Assembly: GCA_020740775.1 (NCBI GenBank)
Contig: JAHEWK010000065.1
Location: forward strand, 1-19,280
Length of the DNA stretch: 19,280 bases
From: Ilyonectria destructans
Taxonomy: Eukaryota; Ascomycota; Sordariomycetes; Hypocreales; Nectriaceae
Direction of reading: 5' to 3'
Under the pieces are notes generated by a model. That model made no database searches. It worked only from the letters and a program-made list of their open reading frames with translations, and was not told the origin of the DNA. The first letter of the stretch is position 1; the number at the start of each line of letters is the position of its first letter. The position numbers and the translations under genes are program-made. This document shows, piece by piece, positions 9,411 to 17,970 of the stretch.

Positions 9411-9972
9411 CGTCCTGCGCCTCGCCTTTAGACCTGTGTCCCGCACTGCTGTCCGCCCACACTGCGTCTTCGTCCTCTTCTTCGTCGGAGAACGGGTCCG
9501 AGTCTTCCGCCTTATCGTCGCCGTCAGCGCTGCCGTACTCTGCCTCGCTCCCCGGTCCACGCTGTCGTCCGCTTGCTGTGGCACGCGTATGGATCACCAC
9601 ATCCCAAGGTTCCTCTCGTTCCTGAGGGACCCCGAGAACACGGCCGATTGCATTCGCTTCCTCGAGGGTATCTTCGGAAAATTTCTCCAGTAATGTGTCG
9701 GTTTCGACAGCCTTGGGTACAAGATACCCATCGGGGTCGAACCGACAGACGTCCAGACCGACCTGATGTCTCGAGTACACGCCTAGGAAGTCTACAAGCC
9801 CTCTTGCTCTCCCGCAAGCGATTCGCTCGTGGCGCCAGAGTGCCTCATTATCCATGCACGACCGAAGTATCTCGCGAGCCCGGCTCAGCTTGGAGCGTTC
9901 GTACGTGGTGGCCTGATTCGTCAAGAAATCGATGCGTTCCAACGCTTCGGCGATGTTGTCCCTGATATCCAT
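9373..9972 (-). CDS. Hypothetical protein with acidic C-terminal region
   Basis: I do not recognise this protein. From ATG at 9972 it has 199 codons (MDIRDNIAEALERIDF...). The frame is open upstream to about 10070 without another ATG (reading ...RRLALDVATRSGHINITLAE), so a 5' exon is likely. The first two thirds look globular and probably helical, with ordinary composition; the last third is hydrophilic and acidic (DKAEDSDPFSDEEEDEDAVW), then ends DADALVVATTQMQ. Codon use is mixed with a G/C tendency at third positions, like TFIIE-alpha, and there is no overlapping credible frame. It lies 509 bp upstream of TFIIE-alpha on the same strand. Acidic tails are common in nuclear and histone-binding proteins, but that alone does not assign a function. 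Its 3' end lies inside an inverted repeat whose other arm encodes a related tail. Confidence 0.6.
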   Translation of the reverse strand: MDIRDNIAEALERIDFLTNQATTYERSKLSRAREILRSCMDNEALWRHERIACGRARGLVDFLGVYSRHQVGLDVCRFDPDGYLVPKAVETDTLLEKFSEDTLEEANAIGRVLGVPQEREEPWDVVIHTRATASGRQRGPGSEAEYGSADGDDKAEDSDPFSDEEEDEDAVWADSSAGHRSKGEAQDADALVVATTQMQ

Positions 9973-10070
9973 TCTGCCAGGCTTGAGCGCACCCAACTCG
10001 GCCAAGGTGATGTTTATATGTCCCGAGCGTGTTGCAACATCAAGGGCCAGCCTTCGTTCAATTCGCCGCG

Positions 10071-11173
10071 GTCAGCCACAAAGACGCCGCAACTGTTCGT
10101 GTCCCTGAGCTGAGCCAGCAGTTCCTTGACTCAACACGAAACTGTCAGGGAAGAATCGACACGGCCGTCCACGTCAGATTTAAAAGAAAAAAGCGTACTA
10201 TGACTTTTTACTCACTAGATGCAGCAGCTCATTTTCTCCTCTCATCGCTCAAACACGTTTCAAGGGGCATCGCACGAAGCACCCTCGCCTTACAGGCGTG
10301 GCGACGAGAGGTCGGATGGTGGCCGATTAGGTCAACGTGCCTACGGTGCAAAAGGGCTTGACTTGCTGAAACCGTTTTCCCAGATATTTTTAAAATCTTC
10401 CTGATGCACCACAAGAAGCGCTGTATGTGAGGCAGCTACAGACCAAAACCAGGGTGCGTGGAGTGTAGTCACTTCACGACGTCCAACATGCTCTAGTCAT
10501 TGTCCGTCACCTTCGCATCGGACAGAGGCTTCCGGCTACGGTAAACAAAGAAGAGATGGTATGCAAGAACTTATGTGTCACATTTCTGGTTCGAGAGTGC
10601 GCCATCGGCCCATGGCGCTGTCAGTCTCACCACGGTTTACAGTCTGCCCACGGATGCTCGGCACGTATACATACAGCTAATAGGGACAGTTACTCACAGA
10701 CTCAGTAGGCGACCTGCATCCAGAAGAGGTGCAGAATTAGTGCCAACATCTCCTTGTTTCTACATTTCCTCTCGCGGAATGCTTATGGGCGCGGCACAAG
10801 CTGTACGACTGAATGTTGCGGAAAGGAGCTCGTGTACGCGCGCGGCTCAGAACAAATAGAGTCGGACTGACCATGTAAAGTGTAACACTAAAAGCTGAGT
10901 TCAAGAGGCTTGTCGCGCAAGATGATAAACACTTTCGCCGGGTGTCCTTAGACTGCGCTGGTATTTAGTGTGCGTTGCGAAGTTAGATGTGCAGAGTGCC
11001 AGGGCCAGGGCTCAATTTAGGTTACCTCAAGTTTTGCTTTAGCATGGTTACAATATGTTACCATCCCCTCCGCGAGCATTTGATCGCACTGAAGGACGCG
11101 GGTTGGGCGATAATCTCGAGCTGGATGGAGGGCGTGCCTAGACTCGACCTCGACACCAAGGGTCTCCTACAGG
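10071..11173. other. Unassigned region upstream of the polymerase fragment
   Basis: No domain recognised. On the minus strand near 10026-10140 a short frame reads VKELLAQLRDTNSCGVFVAD, which looks protein-like and could be an upstream exon of the gene ending at 9373, but I could not define splice sites. On the plus strand a frame from 10987 (including YHPLREHLIALKDAGWAIIS) may be a remnant of the N-terminal part of the polymerase in another frame. The centre, 10200-10980, shows nothing clear. Confidence 0.35.
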
Positions 11174-11834
11174 ATGGCAAGGGGTTTGGACAGGATGGTG
11201 GCAACAGCCGACATCGTAGTCGAGATACCCGACGACACGGTCCCCAACATAGACGCGGACGGCCCTGGCGCAAGGTCTGGTTACATCCCCTCCCGCACGG
11301 AGTTGTGGTTGTTGAGGCTCGTGGCGATGGCCGGGTTCGGACCCGGGTCTGGTGGCGGTCCAGGACTCGTTAGATGTGTCGATGCACCCCCATTTTGGAT
11401 AGTGGGATTCGACATTGAGCAGAGCACACACACGAGTGGTGGTGGTGTACCTCTCCCACACGATCCCGTGATAAGCATAACGATCTCCAGCGGTGGTTGG
11501 GTGTGACGGGTCGTGTCCTGACGTCTGCTACTGCATATACACGTTCGGGTATCACAGGGACATCCAGCTGGACAATGGCAGGAAGCCCGTGTTCATCAAG
11601 GCGCAGACATCCGAGAACGCGGTTGCGAAGGCGTACGAGGTGATCCGACTCCTGTCACCCGACTTCGTAACCATCCACAACGGCTTCGGCTTCGACATGA
11701 AGAGGCTCGCAGCACATAGTTCGGTGTACGCCCACGTAAGCGCCGCGGTGATGAAAGACGGGCTGGCGACCGTGTACTCCAGTGATCTCAAATGGATCAA
11801 CATGTACTCGGGCAGGGACACGGAGCCAATTTGA
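11174..11834 (+). pseudogene. Family-B DNA polymerase, 3'-5' exonuclease domain fragment, viral type
   Basis: Two frames together give the start of a B-family proofreading domain. The first contains WIVGFDIE, the Exo I motif (FDIE at 11408-11419), followed by a VISITISSG strand. The second contains IYTFGYHRD, then LSPDFVTIHNGFGFDMKRLA, with Exo II (HNGFGFD, 11676-11696). Spacing and order fit Exo I to Exo II. The frame changes once between about 11485 and 11506 and stops at 11834. I see no Exo III (YxxxD) and none of the polymerase motifs (SLYPS, KxxxNSxYG, DTDS) in the 600 bp beyond. Sequence around Exo II resembles large eukaryotic DNA virus polymerases more than cellular delta, epsilon or zeta, and it lacks hallmarks of protein-primed transposon polymerases; that placement is from memory. 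Probably an inactive insertion in the host genome. Confidence 0.65.
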
Positions 11835-12393
11835 CCACCAACTGAACACCTGAGGAGATTGGCAGCGGTGTATCAGTCCGATGGACCCCTGTCCGTGTAC
11901 GCCAATATCCCCGTGATAGAGGCTGCGAACCGCAGTGCCTCGAGTGATTTCTGGAGGAGCCTGACCCGCCCATGGAGACGATCACATGCCACTACACAAC
12001 GTTTGGTTTGATCGAGAACAACACCCTGGTGTCGCTTGGAGACATGACTGGGAACGACGAGATATGCGAGATAGAGAACAGAGAGCCGAAAGCCGACCAC
12101 GATGGGTTCTTAGACTGCTACTACACGCCCCGGTCGAAGGCCGCTGGCAGGGTGAGGATGCTCACAGCGGGTGTCGTGATCAGAGTCATGACCGCAAAAA
12201 CGCTGGTGATGGTGAAGAAGATATTAAGCTGTGTCAGAGGTCAGATAGGTGCCGGATTTGGGGACTGGTTGGTGAGGTGCGGGCGGGTTCACGACCTCGG
12301 TCTCGGAGACGGACATAAGGAGGATGCATATGGTTTTGGCTAGCATGGTGCTTCAGCCTCTTCGACACACTTGTGGTAGCTAGAACACAGATT
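11835..12393 (+). other. Possible downstream remnant ending in a tail like the 9373 gene
   Basis: After the stop at 11834 the same frame is open again to about 12010 (with AAVYQSDGPLSVYANIPVIE), then another frame (11972-12343) reads on with FLDCYYTPRSKAAGRV. Neither matches a polymerase motif I know. At 12361-12393 a plus frame ends DTLVVARTQIQ and a stop, close to the DADALVVATTQMQ ending of the gene at 9373. It may be a decayed gene with a shared 3' end or an untranslated copy of it. Confidence 0.35.
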
Positions 12394-12506
12394 CAATAAT
12401 ATGATGTAAGCCAGTGCTCCAATCAATATACACCCTCTTTCCTCCCCCTTTCCCTCCCCCCACCCTTCCAAAGAGTACAGAGTACCGGTAGTACATTTAG
12501 TGATCT
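12362..12506. repeat. Right arm of the imperfect inverted repeat
   Basis: This is the reverse-complement partner of 9303-9410. The match is continuous for 58 bp at 12362-12419. It is then interrupted by a polypyrimidine insertion (about 12425-12478, C/T-rich with runs of C) and resumes at 12482-12506. Together the arms bound about 3.2 kb. Confidence 0.65.
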
Positions 12507-12930
12507 TGGCTTGAGAGCAATGAGGCTTGTAATGATGGGTTCCCAAGAAGAACACAATAGTGTAGTACGGCGCTACCTCTCTTTCATCTCCCAATAGGGA
12601 ACGTCCAGTCATACCAGGCGTGGCTGGCAGTCAAGACAGGGCCTTGGGTGTTCGTAGTGTAGCATACTCAGCGTCCTCTTATCACGTGTACGTGACCATT
12701 CCGTGCGATATGGACCAAGTTCAATAACCGGGCTGAATTGAGGAAAGCCTCTGTCCGTCAACCTAATCAAAGAATGTTCAAGGCGGTTCACGTACTTTTC
12801 TTTCTTGACATGAGCTGTGCACACGCCCTTGCCTCAGGACGCGGTCTCTTCTCAAGTCATCCAGATCCCAGCTCAGCGACGCTCTCCGAGGTCGGAAAGG
12901 CTATACGCGAAGGCGGCGGCTTCCTCGCTG
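12507..12930. other. Region before copy B; no gene recognised
   Basis: Minus frames at 12340-12612 and 12609-12824 and the plus frame from 12738 have ordinary composition but no motif. The plus frame runs without a stop into the first recognisable patatin codons of copy B at about 12940, so an unrecognised N-terminal part of copy B may lie here. Confidence 0.35.
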
Positions 12931-14121
12931 AATCATTCAACAACGCCCTCTACGACAGCTTGCCGCTGGAACTAACGCTGCAGGCCATATTTGGTACCAC
13001 CGCCACCATGACCGCCCCGTCGTAGTTGCACGGCGGCGCCAGCGTATGTGTTCTTGAACCCCACTCGGTCACCCTGCACATCAACGTCGACCCCACCGCT
13101 CCTTCTGCCAGACTGACTGTCGCCCCCCCCCTTCTCTCCCCGTGTCTCCATTTCGGACATTTTCTCCCACCCTCAGTCTCTCAGACACCCCTCTCAGACA
13201 TCCCCTCTCAGACATCCCCTTCCGTTCCGCCATCCCAAACCCTCTTGCAGCATGTGTCCTCCAAGCTAACCCACCCGAAGTTACTACCCCCCCAAGTACG
13301 TCAATGGCGTAGGCCTGCTGGCAGGATGCAGGCATCGTACAGAACAACCCCACAGGCTTGACCCAGTCAGAAGTGCGTGCCTTGTGCCCCGCCAAACCTC
13401 TGCCCCAGTATCTGATCAGCCTCGGAACCGGCGTCGAGGCCACAAGTCGCGGACACGGGTCAGACAAGCGCCCGGGCTTCTTCAAGAGGCATTTTCTATA
13501 CCTTCTGTTCCGGGCATGCATGTCGCTTCTGCGGGGCAAGAAAACCATGGATGACTTTGACAGGACCACCAAGACGTCTCTTCTCTTCGACAGGTGCATC
13601 CGCCTGACGTCGTCCTAGACCACGTAGCCCCGCTGGACACCGGGTCGGTGCCGCGGCTAAAACGCTCCGTCTATCAGGACCGCCCTCTTCAGGACGCCAT
13701 CTGCGCACTGGCGAAACGCATCGTCGCCGGCCTGTTCTACTTTGAGCTGGACGCCGTTCCAAGCCAGCGTGGTCCGCAGTTCCGAGGGTCGGGCTCCATC
13801 CGCTGCCTGCGTCCATGTGCTGACGAGGCTCTGTCCGCTCTAGTGCAGAAGCTTCTCCAGTCGTCGGCCGCGTTCAGGCTGAACGGCTCCAGGGTACCTG
13901 GTACGTTGTCGGGTGCGTCCTTCTGGACCTCCTGCGGTAACTTTAGGAAGAAGATCAAGTTCACGAGCGGTGATGCCACCATCTCCATCACTCTGCAGCA
14001 GGGTTCTCCAGAGTACCCGATCAGCGGGTCGCCGTTTCGTCTGTCGGAGCTAGTCGAAGCGCAGCAGCTGAACGCAAACTTTGGCCGCTCGGACCATCGG
14101 GAACGCGGACGTCGGGACTAA
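12931..14121 (+). pseudogene. Patatin-like phospholipase, copy B (broken, N-terminus missing)
   Basis: In opposite orientation to copy A. It begins at FNNALYDSLPLELTLQAIF, matching the mid-domain of copy A, so the finger, DGGG motif and nucleophile are absent. A probable intron (about 13027-13285) ends near CTAACCCACCC, as in copy A. Then come the YVNGVGLL segment, the Asp motif DAGIVQNNP, LPQYLISLGTGVEA, KTMDDFDR, SVPRLKRSVYQDRPLQDAI and a full C-terminal domain ending ISGSPFRLSELVEAQQLN...FGRSDH. Lesions: TAG at 13023-13025 (possibly intronic); one surplus G just before the QDAG codons (about 13318); a small deletion with a stop at 13616. The final 175-codon frame (to 14121) is intact and shows what copy A lost. 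Two or more disruptions make it a pseudogene; the family assignment rests on copy A and on the DAG/NNP and LGTG motifs. Confidence 0.82.
13179..13219. repeat. Three copies of TCTCAGACATCCCC inside copy B
   Basis: Near-identical 13-14-bp units (TCTCAGACACCCC, TCTCAGACATCCCC twice) lie in the C/T-rich stretch that I read as an intron of copy B. A pyrimidine-rich tract followed by CTTGCAG sits just downstream (13240-13250). Confidence 0.8.
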
Positions 14122-14140
14122 TGCACATACGTATGCATAC

Positions 14141-14198
14141 GACACTCGACACGACACTCGACACGACACTCGGCACGACACACACGACACTCGGCACC
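14141..14198. repeat. Tandem repeat GACACTCGACAC after copy B
   Basis: Four or five units of ACACTCGACACG (with GGC and CAC variants) begin about 20 bp after the stop codon of copy B. The unit is rich in CGTGTCG on the opposite strand, resembling but not equal to the TGTGTCGCTTGG minisatellite on the far side of copy A. Confidence 0.85.
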
Positions 14199-14298
14199 GC
14201 ACGTGGGGCGACATGTTCCGGTGGGTCTGCTACGATGCATGTGTCGCTCGTTCAGGGTACGTAGGTACAGTAGTACAGTACTATACTTATCATCGCGC

Positions 14299-14332
14299 GT
14301 GTCGATCGTGCGTCGATCGTGCGTCGATCGTG
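14299..14332. repeat. 11-bp tandem repeat CGTGCGTCGAT
   Basis: Three copies of GTCGATCGTGC in a row. It lies just after a small TACAGTAGTACAGTACTATAC string. No gene is visible in 14202-14515; a minus frame (14290-14502) covers the repeat and has no motif. Confidence 0.8.
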
Positions 14333-14523
14333 GAAGTCGAGGTTAGATTGTCAGGTTCCTTTCCCGTTGCACCCGTCCTTTGTTGACCCTGCTTGTCGTA
14401 ACTCTCCGATTGCCTACAGACACATGTGTCCTTCTTGTGCCCCACCCTCGCAACGCCAAGGTGTCGCTGGAAATCCGCGTCAGGGCTACAAGTCGCTGAC
14501 ATCTGATAAACATGTAATAGAAT

Positions 14524-14701
14524 GAGTCTTGCTAATGGGACGATATCGGATTGCTATTGGGACGGCACACGTAACCTTAGATTACGTACAGCTGTGGATT
14601 TCGCATACTATTCAATTCAATTCCTCTTTTTCACTCTTCCACATACAAAGTCACGTGTGCCGTCCCAATAGCAATCCGATACCGTCCTATTAGCAAGACT
14701 C
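14524..14701. mobile_element. 178-bp hAT-like MITE with perfect 8-bp target duplication
   Basis: The terminal inverted repeats (14524-14575 and 14650-14701) begin GAGTCTTGCTAAT and agree at 49 of 52 positions. They are flanked by the identical octamer AATAGAAT at 14516-14523 and 14702-14709. The 74-bp centre is AT-rich (ATTCAATTCAATTCC...CACTCTTCCACAT) and non-coding. An 8-bp target duplication is characteristic of the hAT superfamily, so this is probably a non-autonomous element moved by a hAT transposase elsewhere. Near-identical ends and an intact duplication suggest a fairly recent insertion. Confidence 0.88.
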
Positions 14702-14914
14702 AATAGAATTTGTTCTGTTGTTTTTGTCGGAAAGCTAGCGTGGCACGTACGTGACTTGAACGTGTGTGTTATATGAACGTGTGTGTTATGTAAACGTATG
14801 TGTGTCTGTTGTGTGTGTGTGCCGCCGGGAGGTCCCCGACCCTTCCTCAGCGCTGCATGCCGGAGGTGGTCACACGACCTGACTAATGCTCTGTACATGA
14901 TCCAATCTAGTCTA

Positions 14915-15246
14915 GAGTCTTGCTATTTGCACCAACTATTCAGACCAACAGGTCACGTGCTGCTGCAGATTTCGCAAACTGTTCAATTCAATTTCTTTTT
15001 CACTCTTCCACATATAAAGTCACATGCTAATTATCAAATCAAAGCAATCACATTAAACAGTTCAATAATCATTCAATTACACACATCAGTTGCCCCCTAT
15101 TTCCGCGGGCCGGCAGTTGATCCGGGCCCTGACGGCACGTTGCCCAGTAAAAGTCACGTTTACTGTCTGATTAGTAATCCGATACTATTTGCACGTGACC
15201 TGTCGGTCCGAATAGTAATCGTTGTTAGTGCAAAATAGCAAGACTC
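14915..15246. mobile_element. 332-bp relative of the MITE, older copy
   Basis: It shares the terminus GAGTCTTGCTA and the internal block TTCAATTCAATT...CACTCTTCCACATA (about 14970-15025) with the 178-bp element. Its own ends are inverted repeats with a gap: GGTCACGTGC at 14954-14963 pairs with GCACGTGACC at 15191-15200. Flanking octamers CTAGTCTA and CAAAAATA no longer match. The 178-bp element looks like an internally deleted derivative of this type. Confidence 0.75.
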
Positions 15247-15329
15247 CAAAAATAAAGCAAACACCTAGGCAACGAAGCGACGTACATACAGTATGTGAGT
15301 ACGTATGTATTTTGAAGCCCAGAAGAGAT

Positions 15330-15805
15330 CGACCGACTACGGATTCTCAAGTCGCTTGCCAAGTGTAGACAGGAAGACCCCGTCGCTGTCTTCAACACCA
15401 GTGGAGACTGATACTGGATACGTAGCGACAAATGACGTCTGTGTGCAGACGAGCTCGCTACGCATGCGTTGTGGACACTCAGGATGGCGCGACGGAACAC
15501 AGGTACCTTATGTCGTTGGTCGCCTCGTCCGTAGCAGAAGCGGTGATTAGGCAAAAAGCTTGTCACAAACGACTCGTCCCACTGTTGTTGGTCCACTAGA
15601 GACTAAGGTGCGACGAAATGTCGCTCATGAGAGCTCCCGAAATGGGTACCTACTTGTCTGGTGCGGGGTGGATGTGAATGAAGGGTCTAGTTTGGACTTT
15701 TGGAATGTCTCGAGCTTGTGGTGTGTGTCGTTTGGTGTGTGTCGTTTGGTGTGTGTCATTTGACGTGTGTTCGTCGGACTGAAAGGAAGAGAAGTCGGGA
15801 AGGGG
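15330..15805 (-). repeat. Mosaic repeat family, unit 1
   Basis: On the minus strand from 15596 it reads MDQQQWDESFVTSF, with DNA matching unit 3. Further along (15401-15466) it carries a block shared with unit 4 (CAGACGTCATTTGTCGCTACG), then a block shared with unit 2 (GACAGCGACGGGGTCTTCCT). On the other side of the start (plus strand 15650-15690) is CTACTTGTCTGGTGCGGGGT, shared with units 2 and 3, then short TGTGTCGTTTGG copies (15718-15760) and GAAAGGAAGAGAAGT. Confidence 0.7.
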
Positions 15806-16164
15806 GTGTGAAGCGAGGATGGAGAAATGGACGCTCAGTTATGCTAACAGTACCTGTAGTCAATCTCCTTCCAGACGGACTAGATGGAGTGGCAGATTGC
15901 CTGTATTGACGTCCTAGACGACGTGCTTGAAACTATCGTAGGGCTGGGTACGAGTAGGAGAGTGCCACTTGAGGGAATGAGCATGCACAGGGCCGCAATG
16001 AGCCTTCGCCGCGTTTCCAGCAGTCCTCGCGCGAAGCCAGTCAGCCATCTGGACCGATCCAGACCGATCTACCAGCCTCTGCTCGCTGGCCGACTACGCA
16101 GCATAACAACCAGGAAAGCGGCGACTCGGGCCGCGAAAACGAGCGTGAGCCTAGAATAGATTGG
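15806..16164. other. Spacer between repeat units 1 and 2
   Basis: No motif recognised. The minus frame that begins in unit 2 (start 16365) stays open across part of this stretch to 16069. Copies of ACCGATC/AGACCGATC (about 16050-16068) form a tiny direct repeat. Confidence 0.35.
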
Positions 16165-16780
16165 CCCTCGCCCTCTACGGATCCCGAGTCGCTTGTCAAG
16201 TGTAGGCAGGAAGACCCCGTCGCTGTCTTCGACACCGGGAGTGCAGTGGAAACTGATACTAGATGGGTGGATGGATGAACCCTCAAGATCGATCCGTTCG
16301 GACGGCCCGTAAGACGATGCGATGGAGCGCGGATTGCACCTCGACTTGTCCCACTGATGATCCACTACAATGCGATCAAGTGTAGCTTGGAGAGCCTGAA
16401 AAAGGTCATCTACTTGTATGGTGCGGGGTCTAGGGGTGCATGTGAATCAAGGGTCCGACTTAGACTTTTGGATATGTCTTGAAAGTTTAGTCGTGTGTTG
16501 TGTGTCGTTTGACGAGTGTTTGTCGAGCGCGTCGTGTGTCGTCTCCAGCCTTGTCGTAGTTGCTTGGTCCATGAAAGGGAATTGTCGCGAGGGCGAACAG
16601 TGTTCTACGCTGCGCAGACACAGATCGACAGACTAGCTTGAGCTAAGACGGCGAAAGCTTGATAACACCAGACATTGTGGAGGAGGTGGACCGGACACTG
16701 GGGGGCAGGTCGTAGCGACGAGTGCGCATGGGAACGAAAGAACAGAACGAGAGACCGAAAGGAAGAGAAGTGGGGGGTAG
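16165..16780 (-). repeat. Mosaic repeat family, unit 2
   Basis: The minus strand from 16365 reads MDHQWDKSRCNPRSIASSYG and then SERID-EGSSIHP, matching unit 4 without a gap for about 37 codons. It then shares CAGTATCAG-like and GACAGCGACGGGGTCTTCCT blocks with unit 1. On the plus strand beyond the start it has the CTACTTGTATGGTGCGGGGT block (16410-16430), TGTGTCGTTTG (16500-16510) and GAAAGGAAGAGAAGT (16757-16771). Confidence 0.7.
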
Positions 16781-17078
16781 GGGGTAGGGGTTGAGGGGGT
16801 CTGGCGAAGCTTGAGCAACAAACGCCCAGTGATGTCCTGAGGAGTGATGTCCTAAGGAGAGCAGTGACACTCTTGCCAGAAGCTCGACGAGACGGAGATG
16901 ACAGAGGGGGTTTACAAACAAACGCGGAGGTCATTTACCAAGTTTGAAGCGGATGTGGGCAGACAATGTGGGTAATGGCACCCCGTTCATACACACACCG
17001 CGAGGAAGGTGTAGGGCATTGCGGGACCCTACAAGACGAGACAAAACCTTTTCAGACATTCGAAGACATTCGAGGACA
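16781..17078. other. Spacer between units 2 and 3
   Basis: No gene is recognised. It contains a small direct repeat GTGATGTCCTGAGGA/GTGATGTCCTAAGGA (about 16830-16858) and ACATTCGA and GGACACTACA doublets (17055-17095). Confidence 0.4.
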
Positions 17079-17876
17079 CTACAGGACACTACAGACCGTC
17101 CTGTGAGTGTTGACTTGATAAAAATGGATGTTGCATGGGGTCAAGCGGGCAAAACAATAAGGGGGAGAGCGTAAGGTGTGCCCTTCTTCTTCGGACCGGG
17201 CCCGGCCCATCATTCGGCTCGTTGCTCTAAACTTGGGTCTTGGCAGCTGGGTCGTGGCAGCTGGGTTGGGATTGGTCGACAGATCCGATAGATCTGCAAG
17301 ATCAGCTTCGTGGTCTTTGCAAGCTCGGCGTTGTCGTTTCCGATCATGTGTGCGACCTTGATCGTCGCTCAGGGCAGGGGCGTGGTGAGTGAGCAATCGT
17401 CGCACATGCATCTTGAATGAAACGTCTTGCCGTAGTGTCTGCCGGGTTCGACGCTTTGCCACATGCGTGCGCCCGGGCGGTTCATTTGCTGCGTACAGAC
17501 GGAACAAGTTGGGGGTGTACAGCACGCTTAGCAGCTTGTGCACCTTACTCTTTCCAACAAGACAGAGTCTCCTGGCAAGGCTTGTGAGGGCGGACCAGAT
17601 GTCAGGAGTGGGGTAATGTCTCCTGCTCGAGGACTCAGGTTTGACTAGGTGACGGAGGTAGACGGCTCCTGCGAGACTAGCGCGTCTCATTGACTCATGC
17701 CATTGTGGACTCAAAATCCTTTGAACGATGTTGAGATGGCACGACGAACACATGTTTGTGCCGTCGCTAGCCTTGTCCGTGGCAGAGGCGGCGATTAGGC
17801 CATTGCAACGGACGATCGCGGCGCGATCTCGCGAAAAGCTTGTCACAAACAACTTGTCCCACTGGTGTTGATCCAC
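17079..17876 (-). CDS. Uncharacterised 265-codon open frame in repeat unit 3
   Basis: The longest open frame in the window that is not made of simple repeats. It starts MDQHQWDKLFVTSFSRD, has a CSSCH motif near residue 42, then mixed helical-looking sequence (TPDIWSALTSLARRLCLVGK), then a basic stretch (HDRKRQRRACKDHEADLADL) resembling a nuclear localisation signal, and ends CSVL. I do not recognise a family. Its start lies in the repeat shared with units 1, 2 and 4, and its DLSTNPNP codons (about 17262-17290) recur in unit 4, so it is part of the mobile or duplicated unit. The other units are shorter and out of frame with it. It may be the least damaged copy of an element-encoded protein, or an open frame by chance. 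Confidence 0.3.
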   Translation of the reverse strand: MDQHQWDKLFVTSFSRDRAAIVRCNGLIAASATDKASDGTNMCSSCHLNIVQRILSPQWHESMRRASLAGAVYLRHLVKPESSSRRHYPTPDIWSALTSLARRLCLVGKSKVHKLLSVLYTPNLFRLYAANEPPGRTHVAKRRTRQTLRQDVSFKMHVRRLLTHHAPALSDDQGRTHDRKRQRRACKDHEADLADLSDLSTNPNPAATTQLPRPKFRATSRMMGRARSEEEGHTLRSPPYCFARLTPCNIHFYQVNTHRTVCSVL

Positions 17877-17970
17877 CCGCGTAAAAGGTTACCAACTGCC
17901 TACTTGTCTGGAGCGGGGTGCATGTGGATGAAGGGGTGTGTGCCGTTTGGTGTGTCGTTTGGTCATCGTC
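17236..17970 (-). repeat. Mosaic repeat family, unit 3 (longest)
   Basis: Anchors: GGCAGCTGGGTCGTGG and GATTGGTCGACAGATC (17238-17290), also found in unit 4 at 18525-18575; the MDQHQWD start at 17876; AAGCTTGTCACAAAC (17838-17852), shared with unit 1; CTACTTGTCTGGAGCGGGGT (17901-17920); and two TGTGTCGTTTGG-like copies (17938-17963). Relative to this unit, unit 1 lacks about 30 bp next to the AAGCTTGTCACAAAC block. Confidence 0.7.

Noticed and set aside
11174..12393. Polinton (Maverick) transposon
   Set aside because: The Exo II motif HNGFGFD with following MKRLA is not the protein-primed type, and no integrase, ATPase or capsid gene is visible.
14783..15238. 151-codon plus frame
   Set aside because: It runs through the 332-bp MITE, starting in TG-rich sequence before it; the MITE explains the open stretch better than a gene.
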